Part shown: piece after piece, positions 33,467 through 40,916 of the stretch
How positions within the stretch are numbered: position 1 is the stretch's first letter
How the letters are laid out: each line of letters starts with the position of its first letter
From: Streptomyces liangshanensis
GTDB taxonomy: Bacteria; Actinomycetota; Actinomycetes; Streptomycetales; Streptomycetaceae
DNA: 64,000 nt
Assembly: GCF_011694815.1 (NCBI RefSeq)
Contig: NZ_CP050177.1
Location: 7,013,501-7,077,500, forward strand
Direction: 5' to 3'
Notes under the pieces: model-generated
The model's input: the letters and a program-made list of their open reading frames with translations, nothing else
Told to the model about the DNA's origin: nothing
The model's database searches: none
Translations under genes and position numbers: made by a program

Positions 33467-34282
33467 CTACACCTCGAACCCGCGTGTGCCGAGTCGGTTC
33501 TCGAGATCGCCGGGCTGTTGAAGTCCCCGCTCGAAGGCCCGGCCGATCCAGCCGCTGACCTTCGGTCCCGCCGCCCGGGCGAAGAACGCGTCGGACTGCG
33601 GCCTGAACTCCTGGTCCTCGGGAAGGGTCATCTCGTTGACCCAGCCCTTGAGTTCCGCGACGGCGTCGCGGTCCGCCGCGGCGACTCGCCGTGCGAAGGT
33701 GTCGACGAACCCGTCGAGTTCCGCGTCCGGGACGGATCGGTTGACGTAGCCGTACCGTTCCGCGAGATCGCCGTCGAAGTCGTCGGCGCCGGCCAGGATC
33801 TCCAGCGCGCGGGCGCGACCGACCAGCCGGGGCAGCCGTGAGACCGCCCCGCCGCCGGGCGCGAGGCCGGTGGTCATCTCGAACTGCCCGAGGAGCGCGC
33901 GCTCGCGGCTCGCGAACCGGATGTCGGTGGCGAGGAGGAACTCGCTGCCGGCTCCGCGCGCGCGGCCCCGGATGCTGCTGATGGAGATGACGGGCAGTTT
34001 GCTGAGCCGTATGAGCACGTCCACGAAGGCCTGCTGGCCGGTGACGGGGGGCGGCTCGCTCGCCAGGGACGAGGTGTCGTCCGTCAGATCCCAGTGGGCG
34101 GAGAAGAAGTCGGGGTTCGCGCTCTCGAACACGATGACCGTCAGGTCGGGGTCGGCCTCGGCGGCGTCGACGAGCGCGCGCAGCTCGACGATGGTCCGCG
34201 AGCTGATGACGTTCACCGGCGGATTGTCGAAGGAGACCCGCCACATCGACGGCGACGGCTTGGTGAGGGTGAGGTGGTTCAT
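33467..34282 (-). CDS. Enoyl-CoA hydratase/isomerase-family protein
   Basis: 271 aa; the ATG overlaps the NmrA stop (ATGA), so the two are coupled. The crotonase fold is shown by WRVSFDNPPVNVIS, the oxyanion-hole segment SSIRGRARGAGSEFLLATDI and QFEMTTGLAPGGGAVSRLPR. Residues equivalent to the two catalytic glutamates are partly present (GSEF). It may act on an acyl-CoA or another activated carbonyl compound. Pairing with an NmrA-type quinone or NAD(P)-binding protein is unusual for fatty-acid degradation and suggests detoxification. Confidence 0.88.
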   Translation of the reverse strand: MNHLTLTKPSPSMWRVSFDNPPVNVISSRTIVELRALVDAAEADPDLTVIVFESANPDFFSAHWDLTDDTSSLASEPPPVTGQQAFVDVLIRLSKLPVISISSIRGRARGAGSEFLLATDIRFASRERALLGQFEMTTGLAPGGGAVSRLPRLVGRARALEILAGADDFDGDLAERYGYVNRSVPDAELDGFVDTFARRVAAADRDAVAELKGWVNEMTLPEDQEFRPQSDAFFARAAGPKVSGWIGRAFERGLQQPGDLENRLGTRGFEV

Positions 34283-35187
34283 CGGTCGTGCCTTCCGGTG
34301 GCGTTGAGGAGAGACGCGTGGGCGCGGGCGAACTCGCCGACGGTCATGGACCGCTTGCCGGTGATCTCCTCGATGTGGTCGTCGGAGCCGGCCATGCGCC
34401 CGTCCTGGTAGTCGGCCCAGATGCCGGCGATGCTGTCGACGAGGTGCGGCGGAAGCCCGAGTTCGCGGAGGCCGGCCGCGTACTCCTCCAGCGGCTGGTC
34501 CTGGTAGGCGATCTTCCGGCCGAGCGCGTCGGACAGTTCGGCGGCCAGCTGCTCGAAGTCCATCTCGACCGGGCCGGACAGCGCGGTGATCCTTCCGGCG
34601 CGCCGGGCGGGCTCCTTCAGCAGTGCGGCGATGGCGCGGCCCTGGTCCTGGGACGCGACCGGGGCGCAGCGGCCCTGTCCGGCCGGTATGCGCAGGACGC
34701 CCTGCTGGAGGGGAGCCAGCACCCACGGGTAGAACAACTGGTCGAGGAACACGGTCGGGCGCAGGTGCGTCACGTCCAGCCCGGACCAGTTGAACACCTC
34801 CTCCGCCAGGAAGGTGTCGCGACAGGAGGGGCTGACGGACTCGCGGTTCACGGAGCGCTGCGACAGGTTGAGCGTGCTGGGCACACCGGTCTCCTTCACG
34901 GCCTGCGCGAAGTTGACGGCGGCGTGGACGAGGCCGGGGTCGATCGGGAAGACGAAGTACGCCGCGTCGGCGCCCTCCAGGGCCGGGCGCAGTGTGTTGA
35001 TCTCCAGCAGGTCGCCGACGACGATCTCCGCGCCGAGATCGGCGAGAGCGCGGGAGCGCTCGTCGTGGCCGCGTACGAGGGCCCGTACGCGCAAGCCGAG
35101 CGCGAGGCTCTCCTTGACGGTGGCCCGGCCCGTGTTGCCCGTCGCCCCGGTGACGAGGACGGTCCTGGCGTCGGAAGAGGAAGTCAT
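34279..35187 (-). CDS. NmrA/HSCARG-like NAD(P)-binding protein
   Basis: 302 aa from ATG 35187. The Rossmann start is TVLVTGATGNTGRATVKESL. VGDLLEINTLRPALEGADAA and LRPTVFLDQLFYP follow, typical of NmrA-like or quinone reductase-type atypical SDRs, which lack the YxxxK site. It may be a redox sensor or an NAD(P)H-dependent reductase. It is the first gene of an operon with the enoyl-CoA hydratase-like gene. A copy of the cluster motif with palindrome lies 58 bp upstream. Confidence 0.88.
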   Translation of the reverse strand: MTSSSDARTVLVTGATGNTGRATVKESLALGLRVRALVRGHDERSRALADLGAEIVVGDLLEINTLRPALEGADAAYFVFPIDPGLVHAAVNFAQAVKETGVPSTLNLSQRSVNRESVSPSCRDTFLAEEVFNWSGLDVTHLRPTVFLDQLFYPWVLAPLQQGVLRIPAGQGRCAPVASQDQGRAIAALLKEPARRAGRITALSGPVEMDFEQLAAELSDALGRKIAYQDQPLEEYAAGLRELGLPPHLVDSIAGIWADYQDGRMAGSDDHIEEITGKRSMTVGEFARAHASLLNATGRHDR

Positions 35188-35244
35188 GTGGATCTCCAGG
35201 TGAGCGGTTCGCGCGATGGCTGCGACTGTTTCCACGCTACATGA

Positions 35245-35271
35245 CTACTTCATTGTTGCAAGCGAGCTTGC
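35245..35271 (-). promoter_or_regulatory. Shared HxlR-cluster motif and palindrome (site a)
   Basis: The minus strand of 35245-35262 reads CTTGCAACAATGAAGTAG; the overlapping dyad GCAAGC-GA-GCTTGC is at 35258-35271. It is in the upstream region of the NmrA operon, with the same palindrome-motif layout as the site at 32677-32702. Confidence 0.7.
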
Positions 35272-35308
35272 CGTATGGATGGATGCAAGCTTCATCGTCA
35301 CCATGGAA

Positions 35309-35326
35309 CTTGCAATACCGAAGTAG
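35309..35326 (+). promoter_or_regulatory. Shared HxlR-cluster motif (site d)
   Basis: CTTGCAATACCGAAGTAG lies 17 bp upstream of the SDR ATG at 35344. The copy before the MFS gene ends a similar 20 bp from its ATG, so both would lie over the core promoter or transcription start. Confidence 0.65.
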
Positions 35327-35343
35327 ATGCCTATGCTGGAAGC

Positions 35344-36048
35344 ATGACATCACTCAAAGACGCAACAGTTCTTGTCACAGGTGCCAACGGCGGGCTGGGA
35401 ACCGCATACGTGAAGGTCGCCCTCGAACGCGGCGCCCGCCGCGTCTACGCCACGGCGCGTACGCCCCAGCAGTGGGACGACGAGCGGGTGGTGGCGCTGA
35501 CGCTCGACGTCTCCGACCCTGCCTCGATCGAGGAGGCGAAGGCTCGGGCCGGTGACGTCTCGATCCTGATCAACAACGCCGCCACGTTCCCGCACAGTGA
35601 CCTGCTGACGGCCCCGGTCGACGAGATCCGGGCCACCTTGGACGCCAACCTGCTGGGCCCCATCCTGACGGCGCGTGCTTTCGCTCCGGCGCTCCGCTCG
35701 GCCAAGGGCGCGCTTGTCAACGTCGGTTCCGTGCTCAGCTGGTTCGCCGTGGGCAAGGCCCACAGCGTCTCCAAGGCCGGACTGTGGATGGCCACGAACG
35801 CCCTGCGGCTCGAACTCGCTCCCGACGGGGTTCAGGTTCTCGGCGTCTACCCCGGTCCCATCGACACGCCCATGCAGCTCGGTGAGGACCGTGCGGGGAT
35901 GAGCAGGCCGTCCGACATCGCCGCCGCCACGTTCGACGCGCTCGAAGCGGGAGAGTTCGAACTGATCCCGGACGAGATGGCCAAGAAGGTGCACGGCGCC
36001 CTGTCCCACCCGGTCACCGCGCTGTACCCGGCGCTCGCGCCGAAGTAG
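35344..36048 (+). CDS. Short-chain dehydrogenase with Tyr-to-His active-site change
   Basis: 234 aa. The coenzyme motif VLVTGANGGLGTAYV and NNAATFP are intact. The SDR active site, normally Y-x-x-x-K, reads HSVSK: the catalytic tyrosine is histidine 140 (codon CAC, where TAC would give Tyr), while the lysine remains. Relatives with this overall sequence usually have YSASK. The enzyme may be inactive, altered in chemistry or a binding protein. It is divergent from NmrA and preceded closely by the cluster motif. Confidence 0.9.
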   Translation: MTSLKDATVLVTGANGGLGTAYVKVALERGARRVYATARTPQQWDDERVVALTLDVSDPASIEEAKARAGDVSILINNAATFPHSDLLTAPVDEIRATLDANLLGPILTARAFAPALRSAKGALVNVGSVLSWFAVGKAHSVSKAGLWMATNALRLELAPDGVQVLGVYPGPIDTPMQLGEDRAGMSRPSDIAAATFDALEAGEFELIPDEMAKKVHGALSHPVTALYPALAPK

Positions 36049-36077
36049 CCCGCCCGATAGCGGGGGCTTTCCGCCCC
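36049..36077. terminator. Overlapping hairpins between convergent SDR and HxlR genes
   Basis: CCCGC-CCGATA-GCGGG (36049-36064) directly follows the SDR stop and is trailed by TTT. An alternative stem GGGGC-TTTCC-GCCCC (36063-36077) overlaps it. Position between convergent genes supports a terminator. Confidence 0.55.
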
Positions 36078-36150
36078 GTGCCCCGTGCCTCGTGCCCGGC
36101 GTGTTCGCTGAACCTTCAGCGGATCCCGCCGGGCGCGAGGGTGTGAGGCG

Positions 36151-36852
36151 TCAGTGGGAGACCTTGGCGTTGGCCTTGGGGGCCGCAGGGGTCTTTGTGG
36201 CCGCGGGGTTGGTCTTCGGGAGGGGGAACACACTGAGGAACGTGTCGAGCAGGGTGCGCGGGCCGTCCAGCTCGACCAGCCCGCACTTGGCGGCCTGGAT
36301 GAGGGCCCGGTAGGAGGCCAGACCATCCGGGTCGAAGGTGATGACCAGGTCGGGCTTTCCGGGCAACGGGCCGACGCCGGCGTCGAGTTGTCCGTCGGTG
36401 ACGGCGGCGTGCAGGACCATGTCGGGGGAGCGGATCTCCCAGGACGCGTTCAGCCCGGCCGCCGCTACGGGATCGAACACCGCGCGCAGGGACAGGGTCA
36501 CCGAGCCGGGGGTGACGACGTCTCCCGGCTTGGGCTCGTCGAGCTGGCTCGCTCCCCAGCGCCCGAGGGAGAGGATCGCCGGTTCGAGGTCCTGCCCGAC
36601 GGGGGTCAGGGCGTACTGGACGCTGCGCTGCGGCGCCGGTGCGATGCGGCGCTCGACCAGGCCCGCCTGTTCGAGTTCCTTGAGCCGGGTGGAGAGCACG
36701 TTCGTCGGGATGCCCGGCAAGCCGTTGAGCAGGTCCGTGTACCGCTGGGGCTGTGCTGCGAGATCGCGGATGACCAGCAGGGCCCAGCGCTCGCCGACCA
36801 GCTCCATGGCCCGGGCGAGGCCGCAGTACTGCCCATAGTCACGACGCTTCAT
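36151..36852 (-). CDS. HxlR-family regulator 2 with SCP2-like C-terminal domain
   Basis: 233 aa, paralogue of the 32750-33451 product along its full length. The winged helix reads LVGERWALLVIRDLAAQPQR, then YTDLLNGLPGIPTNVLSTRL. The ligand half includes SWEIRSPDMVLHAAVTDGQL and CGLVELDGPRTLLDTFLSVF. An Ala/Pro/Lys-rich tail ends the protein. It is divergent from the MFS transporter across 94 bp that contain the cluster motif, so it likely represses the transporter and itself. Two near-identical regulators in one cluster may read different ligands at the same operators. Confidence 0.9.
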   Translation of the reverse strand: MKRRDYGQYCGLARAMELVGERWALLVIRDLAAQPQRYTDLLNGLPGIPTNVLSTRLKELEQAGLVERRIAPAPQRSVQYALTPVGQDLEPAILSLGRWGASQLDEPKPGDVVTPGSVTLSLRAVFDPVAAAGLNASWEIRSPDMVLHAAVTDGQLDAGVGPLPGKPDLVITFDPDGLASYRALIQAAKCGLVELDGPRTLLDTFLSVFPLPKTNPAATKTPAAPKANAKVSH

Positions 36853-36908
36853 GCGTCAAGGGTATCAAACTTGTTTGCATGTGGTATGGGACGATCATCG
36901 ATACCTTA

Positions 36909-36926
36909 CTTGCAATGATGAAGTAC
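36909..36926 (+). promoter_or_regulatory. Shared HxlR-cluster motif (site b)
   Basis: CTTGCAATGATGAAGTAC lies between the HxlR 2 gene and the MFS gene, 20 bp before the MFS ATG. A separate imperfect dyad CAAACTTGTTTG at about 36867-36878 lies nearer to the HxlR start. Confidence 0.7.
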
Positions 36927-36946
36927 ATCTGCCTACCGTTGCCGTC

Positions 36947-38386
36947 ATGAGTAAAAGAAGCCAGGTGGCTGCCCCCGCCCCAGCGGTCGGGCGCGCGGTG
37001 ACCCACCACCCTCGTGCGATCCTCGCCGTCCTGTCGCTCGCCGCGTTCATGGCGAGCCTGGACGTCTTCATCGTCAACGTCGCCTTCGACAAGATCGGCG
37101 AGAGCTTCCACGGATCGTCGGTCAGCGATCTGAGCTGGGTGCTCAACGCCTACGCGATCATCTACGCGGCCCTCCTCGTCCCGCTCGGCCGCCTGGCCGA
37201 CAAGATCGGGCGCAAGCGGATGTTCCTCCTGGGGCTGGGGTTGTTCACCCTGGCGAGCGTCGCCTGCGCGGCGGCCCCCGGGCTGTGGTGGCTCGTGGTG
37301 TTCCGGGTGGTCCAGGCGGTCGGCGCGGCCGCGCTGACGCCCACCTCGCTCGGTCTCCTGCTGGCCTCGGTGCCGGCCGAGAAGCGCATGCCGTACGTAC
37401 GGATCTGGTCCGCCGTCGCCGGGATCGCCGCGGCGGCCGGGCCCGTCCTGGGTGGCCTGCTGGTCTCGGCGAGCTGGCGCTGGGTGTTCCTCGTGAACCT
37501 CCCCGTCGGGATCCTCGCGCTCGTCGCGGCGGCCCGTGTCGTACCGGACTCGCGGGACGCCAACGTCTCCAAGGTCCCCGACATGCTCGGAGCCGCCGTC
37601 CTGACCCTGGGGATAGGCGCTCTCGCGCTGGCGATCGTGAAGGGCGGCGACTGGGGGTGGGGGAGCGGCGACACCGTCGCGGCCTTCGTCGCCGCGGCCG
37701 TGCTCCTGGTCTGGTTCGTGTGGCGCGCCGAGCACCACCCCGTACCCCTCTTGGAACCCGACCTCTACAAGGTCCGCACCTTCGCCGCGGCGAACATCGC
37801 GATGATCACCTTCAGCGTCGGCTTCGCCGGATACCTGCTCACCCTGGTCCTCTGGCTCCAGAACGTCTGGCACTGGTCGACCGTCTCGACCGGCCTCGCC
37901 GTGGCCCCCGGCCCCGCCGTCGTCCCGATCGTCGCCGTTCTCGTGCAACGCCTCGGCCACCGGATCCACCCCGGAGTGCTCACCACACTGGGCTGCCTGG
38001 TCTTCGGGGCCGGCATCGTCACCACGCTGCTCCTCGTCGGCCCGCACGGCTCGGACTACGCGAGCGCGCTCCTGCCCGGCGAACTCCTCTCCGGCATCGG
38101 CATCGGGCTCGCCCTCCCGACCCTGCTCGGCTCCGCCACCGCCGGGCTGCCGCCCCACCGCGCCTCCACCGGCAGCGGCGCCATCAACATGACCCGCCAG
38201 ATCGGGTACGTCCTCGGCGTCAGCGTCATCCTCGCCATCCTCGGCACCCCCACCTCGTACGCCGCCGCACACACCGCGTTCGTACACGGCTGGTGGACCC
38301 TGGCCGCCGTCGAACTGGCCGCCGCCACAGCCGCCCTCGGACTCCTGCCCCGACGCCCCCGGAATCCCGCACCCAGCTCCCCCTGA
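36947..38386 (+). CDS. MFS drug exporter, DHA2 (14-helix) type
   Basis: 479 aa with 14 predicted hydrophobic segments. Family motifs are SLDVFIVNVAFDKIGESF in helix 1, WVLNAYAIIYAALLVPLGRL and ADKIGRKRMFL (motif A), and GPVLGGLLV (motif C). It likely exports a toxic organic compound by proton exchange. It is divergent from HxlR 2 and carries the cluster motif at its promoter, so inducible efflux is expected. Confidence 0.92.
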   Translation: MSKRSQVAAPAPAVGRAVTHHPRAILAVLSLAAFMASLDVFIVNVAFDKIGESFHGSSVSDLSWVLNAYAIIYAALLVPLGRLADKIGRKRMFLLGLGLFTLASVACAAAPGLWWLVVFRVVQAVGAAALTPTSLGLLLASVPAEKRMPYVRIWSAVAGIAAAAGPVLGGLLVSASWRWVFLVNLPVGILALVAAARVVPDSRDANVSKVPDMLGAAVLTLGIGALALAIVKGGDWGWGSGDTVAAFVAAAVLLVWFVWRAEHHPVPLLEPDLYKVRTFAAANIAMITFSVGFAGYLLTLVLWLQNVWHWSTVSTGLAVAPGPAVVPIVAVLVQRLGHRIHPGVLTTLGCLVFGAGIVTTLLLVGPHGSDYASALLPGELLSGIGIGLALPTLLGSATAGLPPHRASTGSGAINMTRQIGYVLGVSVILAILGTPTSYAAAHTAFVHGWWTLAAVELAAATAALGLLPRRPRNPAPSSP

Positions 38387-38464
38387 GCCGCCGACCGACA
38401 GACGCCGACCGGGCACCGGCTCTGGAGAACGGCCGCGAACGGCACGGGTGTTAGTTTCCTGGCC

Positions 38465-39094
38465 GTGGCGAAACACCAGGACGAGACCAGGGCGGCCTAC
38501 GACGGAGTTGTCGAGCGGTACGCCTCGATGTTCACTCGCCGGCTGGAGACGCGGCCGTTCGCACGGAACATGATCGGCACCTTCGCCGAACTCGTGCGTG
38601 GCACGGGCAACCCACGAGTGGCCGACGTCGGGTGCGGACCCGGTCATCTGACCGCCCTGCTGCACGACTTGGGGCTGGACGCCTTCGGGCTCGACCTCTC
38701 CCCGGCGATGCTGGACCACGCCCGACGGGCTTACCCGTCGCTGCGGTACGCCGAAGCGCGGATGGAAGCCCTGCCGGTCGGGGACGGCGCGCTCGGCGGG
38801 GTGCTGGCCCACTACTCGGTGATCCACACCCCGCCGGGAGAACTGGCCGCGCTGTTCGCCGAACAGGCGCGTGTCCTGGCGCCAGGGGGCCTGCTCCTGC
38901 TGTCCTTCTTCGGGACCGAGGGGCCGGAGCCGGTTCGCTTCGAGCACAAGGTGGCGCCCGCCTACAGCTGGCCGGTGGGCCGGGTCGTCGAGTTGCTGGC
39001 CGCGGCGGGGCTCGTCGCGTTCGCCCGGCTTCTCCACGACCCGGCATCTGAACGGGGTTTCCTCGACGCCCACGTGCTGGCGCGCCGCTCGTAG
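38465..39094 (+). CDS. Class I SAM-dependent methyltransferase
   Basis: 209 aa from GTG 38465. Motif I is VADVGCGPGHLTALL, followed by GLDLSPAMLDHAR, MEALPVGDGALGGVLAHYSV and VLAPGGLLLLSFFG. This is the common small-molecule methyltransferase type (ubiE/type 11). It follows the MFS gene by 78 bp on the same strand and may be cotranscribed. Acceptor unknown. Confidence 0.9.
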   Translation: MAKHQDETRAAYDGVVERYASMFTRRLETRPFARNMIGTFAELVRGTGNPRVADVGCGPGHLTALLHDLGLDAFGLDLSPAMLDHARRAYPSLRYAEARMEALPVGDGALGGVLAHYSVIHTPPGELAALFAEQARVLAPGGLLLLSFFGTEGPEPVRFEHKVAPAYSWPVGRVVELLAAAGLVAFARLLHDPASERGFLDAHVLARRS

Positions 39095-39115
39095 GGGGTA
39101 CCGGGTTGCGGGGGA

Positions 39116-39568
39116 TCAACCGGCTTTCGGGCGGGGGCGTTTCCAGGTCAGGACCGAGTGCACCGTGCCGCCCGGGAAGGGGTCGTCCGCGACCAGCGTC
39201 AACCGGTCGCCGTCGAGGGTGGCCTCGCGGATCTGGATCGTGTCCAGCCAGGCCGGCAGGAGGGACACCTCGACGTTGTGGTGGAGGGTCCGGGTGGCCT
39301 CGTCGGCGGTGTAACGGCCGCTGTAGGCCAGGTATCCGGTCGCCGCGGCCGCCGCCTGTACGAGGTCGCTGCCGTCGCTGTCCAGCAGGTCGTAGTCCTC
39401 GCGGCCCTGCCGCATGATCTGCGCCGACATGTAGCCGTCGGCGGTGTACATGATGAGGCCGGTGGCGTCCTCGCCGAGGGGGTGGATGGTGCCGGGGCGG
39501 TCGGTGTACCGGGCCGTGAACGACTCCAGCCGCCACGTGCCGAGGACCTGGTTCGCGAGCCACATCAT
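39116..39568 (-). CDS. Lipocalin-like domain protein
   Basis: 150 aa; the start codon overlaps the MBL stop (ATGA). The sequence NQVLGTWRLESFTARY, LIMYTADGYMSAQIMR and YSGRYTADEATRTLHHNVEV matches the bacterial lipocalin-like 5 group, a small beta-barrel that binds hydrophobic ligands. There is no signal peptide. Coupled translation with the MBL-fold hydrolase suggests it binds that enzyme's substrate or product. Confidence 0.85.
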   Translation of the reverse strand: MMWLANQVLGTWRLESFTARYTDRPGTIHPLGEDATGLIMYTADGYMSAQIMRQGREDYDLLDSDGSDLVQAAAAATGYLAYSGRYTADEATRTLHHNVEVSLLPAWLDTIQIREATLDGDRLTLVADDPFPGGTVHSVLTWKRPRPKAG

Positions 39569-40434
39569 TCCACTCCCTCGGGGATCGTCTTGAGGGGCAG
39601 CCCGAACATCAGCCACGACTGGTGGCTGTCCCAGTGCGGGTAGAGCCGGCCGATCCCCTCGAACAGCTCCCGCTCGGAGGTCGTGGACTCCTGGAGGCGG
39701 CCGAAGTCGCGCAGGTAGCGCTTGGAGTCCTCGATGCACGCGGCGGTGTCCGTGGCCCCGGTCTTCTTGTGGCCGGCGATCGCGATCTTCGGGTTCAGTG
39801 CCGCCAGCCGGTCGAGCGCGGCGATCCAGTTCTCCCGGCTCGCCGGGGTCGTCTCGCCGACGAACATGTGGCACTGGTTGTAGAGCACGTCCCCGCCGAC
39901 GACCAGGTCGATGGACGGCACGTGCAGCGACGTGCTGTGCAGCCCGTCGGTACGGCCCTGCTCGATGATGCGGATCTCCTCGCCCTCCAGCGTGAACGCG
40001 TCCGCCTCGTACAGCTCGGGCAGCACGATGTCCGCGGGCAGGCCGGGCCACATCTTCCGGCCGAACTCGATCAGCTCGGGCGGCGTTTGCGCGATGACCT
40101 CCATCGTCCCCGGCGTGGCGATCACCTTGGCGTCCGGGAAGTGCCGGAGCACGGGCGGCAGTCCGAAGAAGTGATCGGGGTGTCCGTGCGTGATGTAGAC
40201 CATCGTGAGGTTCTTGCCGTGCAGCGCGACCCATTTCGCGAGGGCCTCGCCCTCCGCCTCCGTCGTGAGCGCGTCGACCAGCACGGCGTCCCGCTCACCG
40301 TAGATCAGCGTCGCCGTGGTCGGATCCCAGCCGAACGGCGGACCCATCTCGAACGGACGCTCGCCGACGGCGGGCCTGCGAGGCGAGTTGAAGACGTTGA
40401 CGTCCAAGCTCTTCGGAGAACTGGTCCTGGACAT
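39565..40434 (-). CDS. MBL-fold metallohydrolase
   Basis: 289 aa from ATG 40434. The intact metal motif is THGHPDH near residue 85, with LVGGDVLYN supplying the Asp ligand and GHKKTG the last His. Glyoxalase II/lactonase-like proteins of this type hydrolyse thioesters or lactones. It heads an operon with the lipocalin-like gene. A motif copy (40475-40492, inverted relative to the gene) lies 41 bp upstream. Confidence 0.9.
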   Translation of the reverse strand: MSRTSSPKSLDVNVFNSPRRPAVGERPFEMGPPFGWDPTTATLIYGERDAVLVDALTTEAEGEALAKWVALHGKNLTMVYITHGHPDHFFGLPPVLRHFPDAKVIATPGTMEVIAQTPPELIEFGRKMWPGLPADIVLPELYEADAFTLEGEEIRIIEQGRTDGLHSTSLHVPSIDLVVGGDVLYNQCHMFVGETTPASRENWIAALDRLAALNPKIAIAGHKKTGATDTAACIEDSKRYLRDFGRLQESTTSERELFEGIGRLYPHWDSHQSWLMFGLPLKTIPEGVE

Positions 40435-40474
40435 GGTTCGACCCCTTCTTTCGTACTGCTGATTCAGGAGTGAG

Positions 40475-40492
40475 CTTGCAATGATGCAGTAA
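40475..40492 (+). promoter_or_regulatory. Shared HxlR-cluster motif (site c)
   Basis: CTTGCAATGATGCAGTAA differs from the MFS-promoter copy at only two positions over 18 nt. It lies upstream of the MBL-lipocalin operon on the opposite strand to transcription, which is compatible with an operator rather than a promoter element. Confidence 0.65.
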
Positions 40493-40539
40493 CACTTCCC
40501 ATGGAAACACGGCAGCACCGAAGAGGCAATCGCCCCCGC

Positions 40540-40578
40540 CCACGCCGGAGCCCCACGCCGGAGCCCCACGCCGGAGCC
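40540..40578. repeat. 13-bp tandem repeat, three exact units
   Basis: CCACGCCGGAGCC occurs three times in a row immediately before the terminator hairpin at 40571, and the last copy merges into its left arm. It could be slippage of the hairpin arm. Confidence 0.8.
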
Positions 40579-40607
40579 CCGTGCCGTTCGTCGGCACGGG
40601 GCTCCGG
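40571..40607 (-). terminator. Strong terminator after the kinase/phosphatase-STAS operon
   Basis: A perfect 16-bp stem: left arm CCGGAGCCCCGTGCCG (40571-40586), loop TTCGT, right arm the exact complement (40592-40607). It lies 22 bp after the STAS stop on the minus strand, and separates this operon from the MBL promoter. Confidence 0.85.
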
Positions 40608-40628
40608 GTGGTCGTGGGGCGTGGGCGG

Positions 40629-40916
40629 CTAGGCGTCGTGAATGGTGGTGATGTCCGCGAGGCCGGAAATGGCCAGTACGGGCTTGAGGAGCGGCGTGGC
40701 GATGAGCTCGATCCGGTCGGCGTGCGGGAACAGCACGCTCAGGCCCGCGCTGTCGAGGTACTCGACGCCGGTCAGGTCCAGGACGAGGAGGCCGCTCGTG
40801 CCGTCGAGGGCGGAGGCGAGGACGTCGGTGTTGCTCAGGTCGATCTCGCCGACCGCGGTCAACAGCGCCGTGCCGTCGGGCCGTCGGCCGGGGGTGAGGG
40901 TGAGCGGTGTGGTCAT
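40629..40916 (-). CDS. STAS-domain anti-sigma factor antagonist
   Basis: 95 aa; start overlaps the upstream stop (TGATG). The STAS core reads [20 protein letters not shown], with the phosphorylatable Ser 56 in DSAG. Such proteins bind an anti-sigma kinase when dephosphorylated, freeing a sigma factor. Being coupled to a gene with a SpoIIE phosphatase domain, it is the likely substrate of that phosphatase. The protein's late segment is hydrophobic and diverged. Confidence 0.9.
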   Translation of the reverse strand: MTTPLTLTPGRRPDGTALLTAVGEIDLSNTDVLASALDGTSGLLVLDLTGVEYLDSAGLSVLFPHADRIELIATPLLKPVLAISGLADITTIHDA

